A DNA stretch of 64,000 bases from the NCBI GenBank assembly GCA_964577255.1, contig CAZNYM010000001.1, positions 1 to 64,000 on the forward strand, read 5' to 3'. Position 1 is the stretch's first letter, and every line of letters begins with the position of its first letter. Positions 17,126-24,457 of this stretch are shown in pieces. The DNA comes from Micavibrio_C sp964577255. Lineage in GTDB: Bacteria; Pseudomonadota; Alphaproteobacteria; Micavibrionales; Micavibrionaceae. Both the position numbers and the translations under genes were made by a program. Under the pieces are notes generated by a model. That model was not told where the DNA came from. It searched no databases and was given only the letters and a program-made list of their open reading frames with translations.

Positions 17126-17779
17126 TTATTCCGAGGCGTTTTCCGCGTTGCTGAGGCCGGTATTGGCTTCGCCGGCGCTATAGCCTTCCACCACGGCGCC
17201 CTGGCGGCGACCGTCGCTGTCCCCGCTACCGGCCCGGCCGGCCAGGTCGGCGGGACGGGAAATCTGCTTGGCCAACAGGCTTTCAATACTGCAGCCGAAA
17301 CGGTAATCCTCATCGATCCGCGAGCCACCGGTGCTAGGCAGCATCGTGCAGCCCTCGGGCGCCTGGGCGGTGACGGAGCGGTAACCTACCATCGCCTGAG
17401 ACGTATCCCCCATGTCCTCGACCGGCAGCAGGCTGCCCTTGACCGCAGGCACGCCCTGGCGGCGCAGATCGTCAGTGATCCGCGCCAGCGCGTCATTGGC
17501 CTTCATAGCCGTGTTGGTCTTGGAGCGCGGATCGTAGGTCACGATGATTTCCATCTCGCTGTTGCCGTAGCGGCGGAAATCGGCGGCGATCGCATCGATC
17601 TGCGCGCCGGCGAGCGCGGCTGTCGGGTATTGCTGGCTGTAATTTTCGGTCACCAGCTCCACCCTTTTGGGATGGTAGTTGGAAGGGAAATCAAAGGCGC
17701 AGCCGGAAACCGTCAACGCCAATGCGGCGCAGGTGATGCTGAGAGCGAACGGTTTTGCTGAACGGCGAAAAGAAATCAT
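17126..17779 (-). CDS. cpaD: CpaD-family pilus assembly lipoprotein
   Basis: A 217-aa lipoprotein with a signal peptide and lipobox TVSGC (Cys about 27). The body is typical CpaD/TadG-Rcp accessory sequence: YPTAALAGAQIDAIAADFRRYG, IIVTYDP and an R-x-G-C segment (DYRFGCSIESLLAKQISRPADL). It acts in the periplasm with the CpaC secretin. It starts 12 nt downstream of cpaC on the minus strand and is the last of cpaB-cpaC-cpaD. Confidence 0.92.
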   Translation of the reverse strand: MISFRRSAKPFALSITCAALALTVSGCAFDFPSNYHPKRVELVTENYSQQYPTAALAGAQIDAIAADFRRYGNSEMEIIVTYDPRSKTNTAMKANDALARITDDLRRQGVPAVKGSLLPVEDMGDTSQAMVGYRSVTAQAPEGCTMLPSTGGSRIDEDYRFGCSIESLLAKQISRPADLAGRAGSGDSDGRRQGAVVEGYSAGEANTGLSNAENASE

Positions 17780-17791
17780 GGCAAACGGCCC

Positions 17792-19210
17792 TTACTGGAT
17801 GAGGTAGCCAAATCTTTGCTCCTGCGCGAACAGCTCGGCGGGAAGCCTGCGGCTGGCGTAGGTGCGGCGGATATTCTCGGCGAAGGCCTGGGCCAAAGGC
17901 TGCTCCTCGGGTTCGGGCAGCTTGTTGGCCTGATCGGGGTCGGCGAAAGGCTGGATCAGGAACGGCGTGACGATCACGACCAGTTCGCTTTCCTGGCGTG
18001 AAAAGCTTTTGGATTTTATCAGGTCGCCGATGATCGGCGTTTCCATGATGCCGGGCAGGCCGGCCATGCCCTTGACCGATTGCGACTGCAGGATGCCCGC
18101 GATCATGAGCGAACCGCCGCTGCCCATTTCCACCGTGGTGGAGGCGCGGCGCACGTCGAGGCCGGGAATTTCAAGGCCGCCATCAAGCGGAATGGCGTTT
18201 TCGCGGTCGAGCGAAGACACTTCGGTCTGCAGCTGCAGCGAGATGCGGTCCTCGGACAGCACCACCGGGCGGAAGCTCAGCGATACGCCGAACGAACGGA
18301 AAGCGATCTGGATGTTCCCCTCGCTGTCGCGGCCCGAAGGCACGGGGAATTCGCCGCCCGCCAGGAAACCGGCTTCCTCGCCGGAAATCGCCGTCAGGTT
18401 CGGTTCGGCCAGGACGTTGACGAGGCCCTTGTCTTCCATCGCGGTCAGGGTCGAGGTCAGCGGACCGAACACGCCGTCTTCAAACACGGCGGTGCCGCTG
18501 ATGGTGGGATCGGCGGTCAGGCCGACGCCGCTTCCGGTCAGAAACGAACCGATCACGTTGTCCCAGCCGTTACCGGAATCTTCGAGCGACAGCTCGGAAC
18601 TGAATTCACGCAAGGCGCTGCGCGACATTTCCATCACCTTGACGCGCAGCATCACCTGCTGGTCGCCGCGCACATGCATCAGGTTCGCCACCCGCGCCGC
18701 ATCGCCCGCCACCCGCGCCGCCAGATCCTGGATCTTGTTGGCGGCGGCCGGGGTCGAGACGTTGCCGGTCAGCACGACCTGGTCGTTGACGGTTTTTGCC
18801 TTCACGTTCTCGTCGGGAAACAGCGCTTCGATATTGTTCTGCAGCGTGATCTCGTCGATGCGCACATGGACGTTCATGCGTTTGAGCACGTTGCCTTCGG
18901 CGTCGAGCGCGATGATGTTGGTGTCGCCGATCGCGGCGCCCACCAGATACAGCTTGTTCGATTGCAGCGCGGACACATCGACGATGCTGGGGTTGGCGAC
19001 CATCACGTCGGCTACCGGCCCGTCGACTTCGACCACGTCGGCCTTGCCCAGCGTCAGGACCAGCGTCGGGTCCTGATGCTGCTTCTTGGCGGACAGGGTG
19101 ACCAGGTCGCCCTTCTCGGCATGGGCCGAAAACGCCGAAAGGGCCAGGGCCGTTACCAGAACGGCCAGCCCTTTCCCGAAGGTGGATAAACCTGTGGAAA
19201 AGCTTTGCAT
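17792..19210 (-). CDS. cpaC: Tad pilus outer-membrane secretin CpaC/RcpA
   Basis: A 472-aa type II/III secretin that forms the outer-membrane channel for the Flp pilus. The signal peptide ends SAHA. The N-terminal pilus-formation domain has VVEVDGPVADVMVANPSIVD and a BON-like segment follows (DQVVLTGNVSTPAAANKIQD). The secretin domain contains VLAEPNLTAISGEEAGFLAG and SFRPVVLSEDRISLQLQTEV, and ends with a region carrying VVIVTPFLIQP. The frame opens with a GTG at 19220-19222; I choose the ATG at 19210 because an AGGTG lies about 8 nt upstream of it. Confidence 0.95.
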   Translation of the reverse strand: MQSFSTGLSTFGKGLAVLVTALALSAFSAHAEKGDLVTLSAKKQHQDPTLVLTLGKADVVEVDGPVADVMVANPSIVDVSALQSNKLYLVGAAIGDTNIIALDAEGNVLKRMNVHVRIDEITLQNNIEALFPDENVKAKTVNDQVVLTGNVSTPAAANKIQDLAARVAGDAARVANLMHVRGDQQVMLRVKVMEMSRSALREFSSELSLEDSGNGWDNVIGSFLTGSGVGLTADPTISGTAVFEDGVFGPLTSTLTAMEDKGLVNVLAEPNLTAISGEEAGFLAGGEFPVPSGRDSEGNIQIAFRSFGVSLSFRPVVLSEDRISLQLQTEVSSLDRENAIPLDGGLEIPGLDVRRASTTVEMGSGGSLMIAGILQSQSVKGMAGLPGIMETPIIGDLIKSKSFSRQESELVVIVTPFLIQPFADPDQANKLPEPEEQPLAQAFAENIRRTYASRRLPAELFAQEQRFGYLIQ

Positions 19211-19273
19211 GAAGCAGATCACCTGAAGGCGGTACGAAGAAGAGAAAACCGGTTTATGCGAAACGAATCAGGA

Positions 19274-20158
19274 CTATGGAACAACCTGGATCTGGTTGAC
19301 TGCATCCCCGCTATAGATTCGCACAACATTGCCCGTTTGACCAGTGCCAAGTTCGGCCTGGGCTTCTTCCATAATCTCGTCATAAATGTTCGTCAGGCGG
19401 CTGTCGGTCACAACCGGACGGCGGCCGGCTGATACATCCGTGTCACCCAGCGCACGCAGCGAAAGATTGAGCGAACCCACGCGCGTGGCCAGAGCCAGTA
19501 TTTCCGCGCCTTTCTGATCGACTTCCACCGTCACGGTCTTGCCAACCTTGACCTTCTCTTCATCCCGCTTGGGGCTCTGATCGAGGGCAATCACCTTGAC
19601 ATTCTGCATGATGGTTTCGGTCGCCAGGCGATCGAAATTCTTTTCAATAATCGCATCCACGACATCGGCCGAAGGACCGCTGTATTTCACCTTGCCCTTA
19701 TAGGTCAGCATGATGTCGACGCGGTCGCCCGGCGCCACGAAACCGGCCACGGCGGTCGAGGATTTGATCGAGAAGGATACGGCCCGCATGCCGGGGGCCA
19801 GCGAAGCCGCCAGGAAATTTACTTTCGGCCCCACCATGGATGATTTCGTGATCGGCTCGCCCAGCGCGATATCGCGCTTCACGCGGCCCTGCGCGGCGTC
19901 GGAGAGCTTCTTGCCGCCTTCCTTGGTAATGGCGCCCTCGAACACGCCCGATTTGGGCCAGGCCTGCCATTTGGCGTTGGTCTCGCTCAGGCTATCGCCG
20001 GTTTTCAAAGGCTTGGCCGCCACCAGAATCGAGGTGGTGGCTTCATCCTTCACGGGCTCTTTCTTCTTGCCGCCGCCCAAAGCCGCCTGGACCAGCATGG
20101 CGACCAGAACCGCGACCAGAAAGCCCGCACCCATCACGATCATAATGTTCTTGTTCAT
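19274..20158 (-). CDS. cpaB: Flp pilus assembly protein CpaB/RcpC
   Basis: A 294-aa periplasmic protein anchored by an N-terminal membrane helix (about residues 4-26). A SAF-like domain follows (SILVAAKPLKTGDSLSETNA), then the RcpC/CpaB domain (MRAVSFSIKSSTAVAGFVAP, GDRVDIMLTY). RcpC is thought to stabilise the secretin and bind peptidoglycan. It is first in the cpaBCD run; AAGGG lies upstream of the ATG. Confidence 0.93.
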   Translation of the reverse strand: MNKNIMIVMGAGFLVAVLVAMLVQAALGGGKKKEPVKDEATTSILVAAKPLKTGDSLSETNAKWQAWPKSGVFEGAITKEGGKKLSDAAQGRVKRDIALGEPITKSSMVGPKVNFLAASLAPGMRAVSFSIKSSTAVAGFVAPGDRVDIMLTYKGKVKYSGPSADVVDAIIEKNFDRLATETIMQNVKVIALDQSPKRDEEKVKVGKTVTVEVDQKGAEILALATRVGSLNLSLRALGDTDVSAGRRPVVTDSRLTNIYDEIMEEAQAELGTGQTGNVVRIYSGDAVNQIQVVP

Positions 20159-20240
20159 GACGTACCCTTACCCTTCCGAGAATAGTCCTGCTACCTTACT
20201 AACCCGCCAGGCCTTAACAGAGGATGAATGGCGGCGGATT

Positions 20241-20786
20241 CTAGTTCATAAACTTCGCAAAACTTGCCATATTCATAAAATCCGCATGGCCAAAGGCGGC
20301 GAACGCGCCGATGACGATCGGGATTCCATAAGGCACGACCGCCTTGCCGGCCTGCAGCTGGGCGATCCAGCTGCCTTCGGGCGGTGCCTTGAACGGCTTG
20401 AGCTTGCGGATAATGAGCGCCGCGACGGCCAGCACGCAGCCCGCAAGCGCCATGTAGAATAACAGCGTGATAATGTTCATGAGCCCCGCCCACAGGGCGT
20501 AGGCGCTCAGCAGCTTGGCGTCGCCCCCGCCGAAAACCTTGAGGAAAAACAGCACCAGCGTCAGGATGAACACGCCGCCACCTGCGTACAGATGCGACTG
20601 CAGGGGCTGAAACACCCCTTCGGCGCCGCCCAGGCGCGCCGCCAGCCAACCCAGGAAAAACACCGCGGCGATCACCAGCGAATAGGCGTTGGGAATGCGC
20701 AGGCCGCGAAAATCCGACATCGCCGCCATAACACCGACGGCGATCGCCACGCAAAGACAGAAAATGAAAACGATGAGAAACAGCAT
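20241..20786 (-). CDS. cpaA: Type IV prepilin peptidase CpaA/TadV
   Basis: A 181-aa polytopic A24-family aspartic peptidase that cleaves the leader of Flp prepilin and of the TadE/F pseudopilins. The two catalytic Asp motifs are present: DFRGLRIPN near residue 25 and FGGGDAKLL near 90, with about six membrane segments. No N-terminal methylation domain is present, which is usual for TadV. It lies downstream of the flp terminator. It is the natural candidate to process the Flp moiety fused to MnmC as well. Confidence 0.93.
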   Translation of the reverse strand: MLFLIVFIFCLCVAIAVGVMAAMSDFRGLRIPNAYSLVIAAVFFLGWLAARLGGAEGVFQPLQSHLYAGGGVFILTLVLFFLKVFGGGDAKLLSAYALWAGLMNIITLLFYMALAGCVLAVAALIIRKLKPFKAPPEGSWIAQLQAGKAVVPYGIPIVIGAFAAFGHADFMNMASFAKFMN

Positions 20787-20815
20787 CAGATGAGAAAAGA
20801 GTCTAGCAGAGAGGG

Positions 20816-20858
20816 TTTTAAAAAGACAGGGCCCGCCTGAAATTCCTCAGACGGGCCC
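20816..20858 (-). terminator. Strong intrinsic terminator after flp
   Basis: A 12-bp stem (20829-20840 with 20847-20858, one G-T pair, loop AATTCC) is followed on the minus strand by TCTTTTTAAAA. It sits 21 nt past the flp stop and before cpaA. This fits high flp expression with reduced read-through into the assembly genes. Confidence 0.85.
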
Positions 20859-20879
20859 GTCGCTATTCCTAGATCACGC

Positions 20880-21092
20880 TTATTCCGGAGCGTTTTCTTC
20901 AACGCGGTCAGCAGCCGACTCCATCGAAGTCGCCATCGAGCTGAACACGGTGCGCAGGTCGTCGCCGAACGCGAACACGGCGGCAACGATCGCGAGCGAG
21001 ATGCCGCCGGCAATCAGACCATATTCAATGGCGGTGGCGCCTTCTTCGCTGTTGATGTACGATTGGACATAAGCTACGAGCTTGTTAAACAT
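20880..21092 (-). CDS. flp: Flp-family type IVb pilin
   Basis: The major pilin subunit of the Tad pilus, 70 residues. It has a short leader ending EEG (cut predicted after Gly18), then ATAIEYGLIAGGISLAIVAA, with the required Glu at +5 and Tyr at +6 of the mature pilin and a hydrophobic assembly helix. The tail is acidic (RVEENAPE). The start is the ATG at 21092 with a strong AAGGAG 7 nt upstream; the longer open frame is not credible. It is flanked by intrinsic terminators on both sides, so it is probably an independent, highly expressed unit. Confidence 0.96.
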   Translation of the reverse strand: MFNKLVAYVQSYINSEEGATAIEYGLIAGGISLAIVAAVFAFGDDLRTVFSSMATSMESAADRVEENAPE

Positions 21093-21251
21093 ATTCTTCT
21101 CCTTCAGAGGTTTTCCAGCAAGTTTTTGAGAGTTTCCCACACAGCACGAACGGCGTGTTTGACCCCCATACACTAATACTACACGCGGTGTTTTTAAAGA
21201 GCCGTTAAAAATAGATTGCATTTTTTCTTTTGAACTGAGGGGTTTAAAGCG

Positions 21252-21277
21252 AAAAAGCCCGGAAAACCGGGCTTTTT
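21252..21277 (-). terminator. Intrinsic terminator after the TadG-like gene
   Basis: A perfect stem AAAAAGCCCGG/CCGGGCTTTTT (21252-21262 with 21267-21277) with a 4-nt loop. It is symmetrical and could work on both strands. It lies 26 nt beyond the TadG-like stop on minus and separates that operon from flp. Confidence 0.85.
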
Positions 21278-21302
21278 CTTATGATTTTGTGAATCGCGCT
21301 TC

Positions 21303-22661
21303 TTAACTGCGGATATGCAGGGAGCTTAATTCGCGCGCGATCTGCTCGAACACGTCCATCAGATCGCTCTGCGACGGGGCGTAGTGATACATCGACTCCT
21401 CGGTGGCGCAGCGGCGGTAATAGCCCTTGGTGGTGTTGTTGATGCCCGAGGTGAACACGATGGTATAAACCGTCACTTCCTGATCGCGCAGGGCATCGCA
21501 AACTGTCTCGAATTTCTGATTCAGATTGGTATCGGTTATGCTGTGATCGCTGCCATAGCCATAAGCCGTATAGGTGCTGTCTCCGCCGATATAGTTATCG
21601 CCGTCGGTCATCATGATAATAACCTTGCGCCAGTTGGGGTTGTCCCACTCCGACCCTTCCTGGAACGGAAATTCCGGAGAAATCATACGGTAACCCCATA
21701 CCATACCAACGTTACCCAGCGTATTGCCACTGGCGCTCATGGCATTGATGGCGCTGATCAGGGTATTTTCATTACTGGTCAGCGGGGTTACAGCCGAAGG
21801 GCAGGAGCCAATATCGTTCCAGTAATCGGTACAGGTGGTCACACGGCGGCCACCCACACGGCGGGTGGTGCAGCGCTGGTCTTCCTCACCCATCATGTTC
21901 CACGGACCCTCGTGATCTTCAACATCCAGCGTACCCGTGGTTTCGGCCCGCACGCAGCCCAGCCATTGGTCGCTGTCGGAGCGGCTGTACTCGTAATCAT
22001 CGGGGTTGTTGACGAAAGGATCGCCGTAATCGTCCCCGGAATGATCCACGCCAATCCCGTACGGCCCCACATTGACGGCGGAGCTGTAAGGAACCATCCC
22101 GATTTTAAGAAACTCGCTGTCGCCAGCGTTCTCGAACATAATGTCTACGAAGTTACGGGCTGCCGTGCGCAACGTGCCGATATTGTCGTTGGTTGCCATT
22201 GAGCCGGTATTGTCGAGCACCAGCACCACTTCGATCCCCACCACTTCGCGGCTGACCACTGTGCCCGAGCGCACCGTGATCTCGTGAATGCCCAGGACAT
22301 GCATGAAGGCCGTCGGGAAGTCGGCGTAGGCCGCCACGTCCACTTCGCCGTCATTGACATCCACCGTCAGGCCGTAAGCCGTGCCGATTTTCTCTTCGGG
22401 GTAGTTCTTGGCGAAGAAGTCGCGTACCTGCTCCTCGATCTCGGCGTCGTCGCCGCCGATCGCCGTGCCGGCCAGGGCGGCGGCGTCGAGCGCGCCATGC
22501 AGGCGCTGGCGCACCAGATAAGCCTGCGACAGGTCGAGCGCCATGCCCGCAGAACCGATCACCACCGGCATCAGCACAGCAAAGGCCACGGCAATCGTGC
22601 CCTCGCGTGAAAGCGCCAGACGGCGCAGGAACTGCATGAATTTCGAAACGGGGTTTTCCAT
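21303..22661 (-). CDS. TadG-like pilus protein with von Willebrand factor A domain
   Basis: A 452-aa protein with an N-terminal TadE/G-type prepilin-like membrane helix (REGTIAVAFAVLMPVVIGSA, about 20-40). The vWA domain begins at VEVVLVLDNTGSMATN-like sequence: VVLVLDNTGSMATND is the MIDAS motif DxTGS, and a later MMTDGDN supplies the MIDAS Asp. Proteins of this type sit in the cell envelope with the Tad apparatus and may act in adhesion or assembly. The start is the ATG at 22661 with AGGAGAAAATC upstream. It is third in the TadE-TadF-TadG order and ends at the terminator at 21252. Confidence 0.9.
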   Translation of the reverse strand: MENPVSKFMQFLRRLALSREGTIAVAFAVLMPVVIGSAGMALDLSQAYLVRQRLHGALDAAALAGTAIGGDDAEIEEQVRDFFAKNYPEEKIGTAYGLTVDVNDGEVDVAAYADFPTAFMHVLGIHEITVRSGTVVSREVVGIEVVLVLDNTGSMATNDNIGTLRTAARNFVDIMFENAGDSEFLKIGMVPYSSAVNVGPYGIGVDHSGDDYGDPFVNNPDDYEYSRSDSDQWLGCVRAETTGTLDVEDHEGPWNMMGEEDQRCTTRRVGGRRVTTCTDYWNDIGSCPSAVTPLTSNENTLISAINAMSASGNTLGNVGMVWGYRMISPEFPFQEGSEWDNPNWRKVIIMMTDGDNYIGGDSTYTAYGYGSDHSITDTNLNQKFETVCDALRDQEVTVYTIVFTSGINNTTKGYYRRCATEESMYHYAPSQSDLMDVFEQIARELSSLHIRS

Positions 22662-22683
22662 GATTTTCTCCTGCCTGTCTTCC

Positions 22684-23253
22684 TTACACGCAATCGTCGT
22701 CCGGCTCGCGGCACACCACCGGCTGCCGGCGCCCGTGAGCGAAAGCCATTTCAATCATATTGATCTCATCGATCACAAAACCGCTGAAAACCGGCTGGTA
22801 CGGGTATTTGACCGAAACGATGAAAATGCCATCCCCGGCCACAGCTATATCCTCGACCCGCTCCTCGATATCGACGATCGGATCCATGTTGCGGGTTTCG
22901 CGCCAGACGATCTCGGGATCGCCTTCGGCGTCGAAACGCAAACTGACGATGTCAAAACCCAGATCGCCGGTGTCATAGGGGTTGAGGGCCAGCTGCCCGG
23001 CCATGACCGCTTCTTCCAGCTGGTCGTCGGTGACGGTGCGCACGCGGGTCAGCAGATCGGCCACCATCTGCGAGGACGCGATGACTTTCTGGTTGATGAG
23101 CACGCCGTTGCCAAGCTCGTAAACCCCGATGAAAAGTGTGAACAACAGCGGGAAAATCAGGGCGAATTCGGCCGCGGCCAGGCCTTTGACGTCCTGACAC
23201 CATGCGTGCACATATCTCCCAAGGGCTTTCAGCACATCATCCCCCGAAATCAT
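22684..23253 (-). CDS. TadE/TadF-like pseudopilin
   Basis: A 189-aa minor pilin-like protein. The N-terminal segment GLAAAEFALIFPLLFTLFIG is the TadE-type hydrophobic helix, preceded by a Gly and with Glu at +5, so prepilin peptidase processing is predicted. The remainder is a periplasmic domain with two Cys near the C-terminus (VVCREPDDDCV). The start at the ATG 23253 overlaps the upstream TadE-like gene by 17 nt. Assignment as TadF rather than TadE rests only on gene order. Confidence 0.85.
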   Translation of the reverse strand: MISGDDVLKALGRYVHAWCQDVKGLAAAEFALIFPLLFTLFIGVYELGNGVLINQKVIASSQMVADLLTRVRTVTDDQLEEAVMAGQLALNPYDTGDLGFDIVSLRFDAEGDPEIVWRETRNMDPIVDIEERVEDIAVAGDGIFIVSVKYPYQPVFSGFVIDEINMIEMAFAHGRRQPVVCREPDDDCV

Positions 23254-23800
23254 CTTCAAAGTCGTAAGGTTCGGTCTGCAGCACCACCGTCGAGGTGATC
23301 AGCCGGGTATTGTCCGGTGAGTCGGAGAAAAACTGGCCGATCAGCGGCGTCATCAGCGGGTAATAGAACATGACCTGTATCAGGACGATGTCGTCAGATC
23401 CACCGGTTTCGAAATTATCCTCGTCATCGCCCTCTAGATTTCCGTCCTCGTCAAGATCGATCCCGGCATCGGCGTCCGAGAAGCTCGCCAGCACATCCAC
23501 ATCATACTGGATATCGTCGCAATCCATGAACAGCGAGGTATGCTCACACAGCGTATCGCGGAAAACCGTTTCGGCCTCATCGGCATCAGGAATCGCCTGC
23601 ACCTGTCCGGTGCGGATCATGCGCGCCGCGTCCTGCGTGGCGCCTTCGAGGATGGCACCGTTGACGTACAGCAGGGAAAGCTCGATGATGCCGACAATCA
23701 TCAGCAGAAAAGGCCCGGCCAGAAGGCTGAATTCAATGGGGGTCGTGCCCCTGTCGTCTTTGAGGCGCACGCTCCTTAAAAAGCGCTTTTTTTCTTTCAT
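23237..23800 (-). CDS. TadE-like pseudopilin
   Basis: A 187-aa minor pilin-like protein with leader MKEKKRFLRSVRLKDDRG and helix TTPIEFSLLAGPFLLMIVGI. Glu at +5 after the Gly is the prepilin signature (PIEFSLL). The periplasmic part is acidic (DEDGNLEGDDEDNFETGG). The start is the ATG at 23800; upstream in-frame codons (to 23842) are possible but do not fit a short leader. It is the first gene of the TadE-F-G unit. The 120-bp AT-rich gap behind it (23801-23920) should hold the promoter. Confidence 0.87.
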   Translation of the reverse strand: MKEKKRFLRSVRLKDDRGTTPIEFSLLAGPFLLMIVGIIELSLLYVNGAILEGATQDAARMIRTGQVQAIPDADEAETVFRDTLCEHTSLFMDCDDIQYDVDVLASFSDADAGIDLDEDGNLEGDDEDNFETGGSDDIVLIQVMFYYPLMTPLIGQFFSDSPDNTRLITSTVVLQTEPYDFEDDFGG

Positions 23801-23920
23801 ATCAACCTGCAACATCCGGTAAACCGGAACACAGTGAACCATTTTCGATTGTACGCGGGGAAAGCTAAGAAAAACTTTAGCGTTGATCGTATTTTAACTA
23901 TATTTGCCGCAAAAACCGGC

Positions 23921-24457
23921 CTATTCGCGGGATTCAGGGCCGCGTGAGCCCTTTTTCTCGGTTTTTTCAACCGGGAACCCGGCGGCATCCAGAGCGATGT
24001 CGCCCGAAACTTCCGGCCCCCAGCGCGCCACCAGAACTTCCTGCTCGCGGTGGATGGCCCGCAGGCGGGCGCTGGCCGTCTGCACCATCATCGTCGCCAC
24101 CATGCCGGACAGGGCCCAGTCGATCATGTAGCCGATGGCGGCGCCGGCATACATCACGATCACGGTCCACGGATCGGAAATCAGCAATAAGGCATAATCG
24201 GCCGAATGGTTGCTGGTCCACAGGTCGAGCAGAAACGGCGTGGTGGCGGCCAGATTGAGGGATCCCACGGTAAAAGCCCGGGTGGCCTTGCGCGAACGGT
24301 CGGCCATGGCCGCGGCCATCGTCGGCAGCATGCCGACGAAAAGAATGATGGTGGTCGGCATGAACACGATGGCAGCAACCATCATGAACACCAGCAGGAT
24401 CCGCCCTTGCATGCTGGTTTTTCTGCGCCGTCCGCCTCTTACCGGTTTGCGTGCCAT
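23921..24457 (-). CDS. Polytopic membrane protein, partner of the pseudokinase
   Basis: A 178-aa protein I do not recognise. A basic N-terminus (KPVRGGRRRKTS) precedes a long hydrophobic stretch at about 19-44; further membrane segments lie at about 62-80 and 92-118 (DPWTVIVMYAGAAIGYMIDW). A charged cytoplasmic-type tail follows. Its ATG overlaps the stop of the pseudokinase gene by one base (TGATG), so the two proteins are translationally coupled and probably form a membrane complex. It lies directly upstream of the Tad pseudopilin genes. Confidence 0.75.
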   Translation of the reverse strand: MARKPVRGGRRRKTSMQGRILLVFMMVAAIVFMPTTIILFVGMLPTMAAAMADRSRKATRAFTVGSLNLAATTPFLLDLWTSNHSADYALLLISDPWTVIVMYAGAAIGYMIDWALSGMVATMMVQTASARLRAIHREQEVLVARWGPEVSGDIALDAAGFPVEKTEKKGSRGPESRE

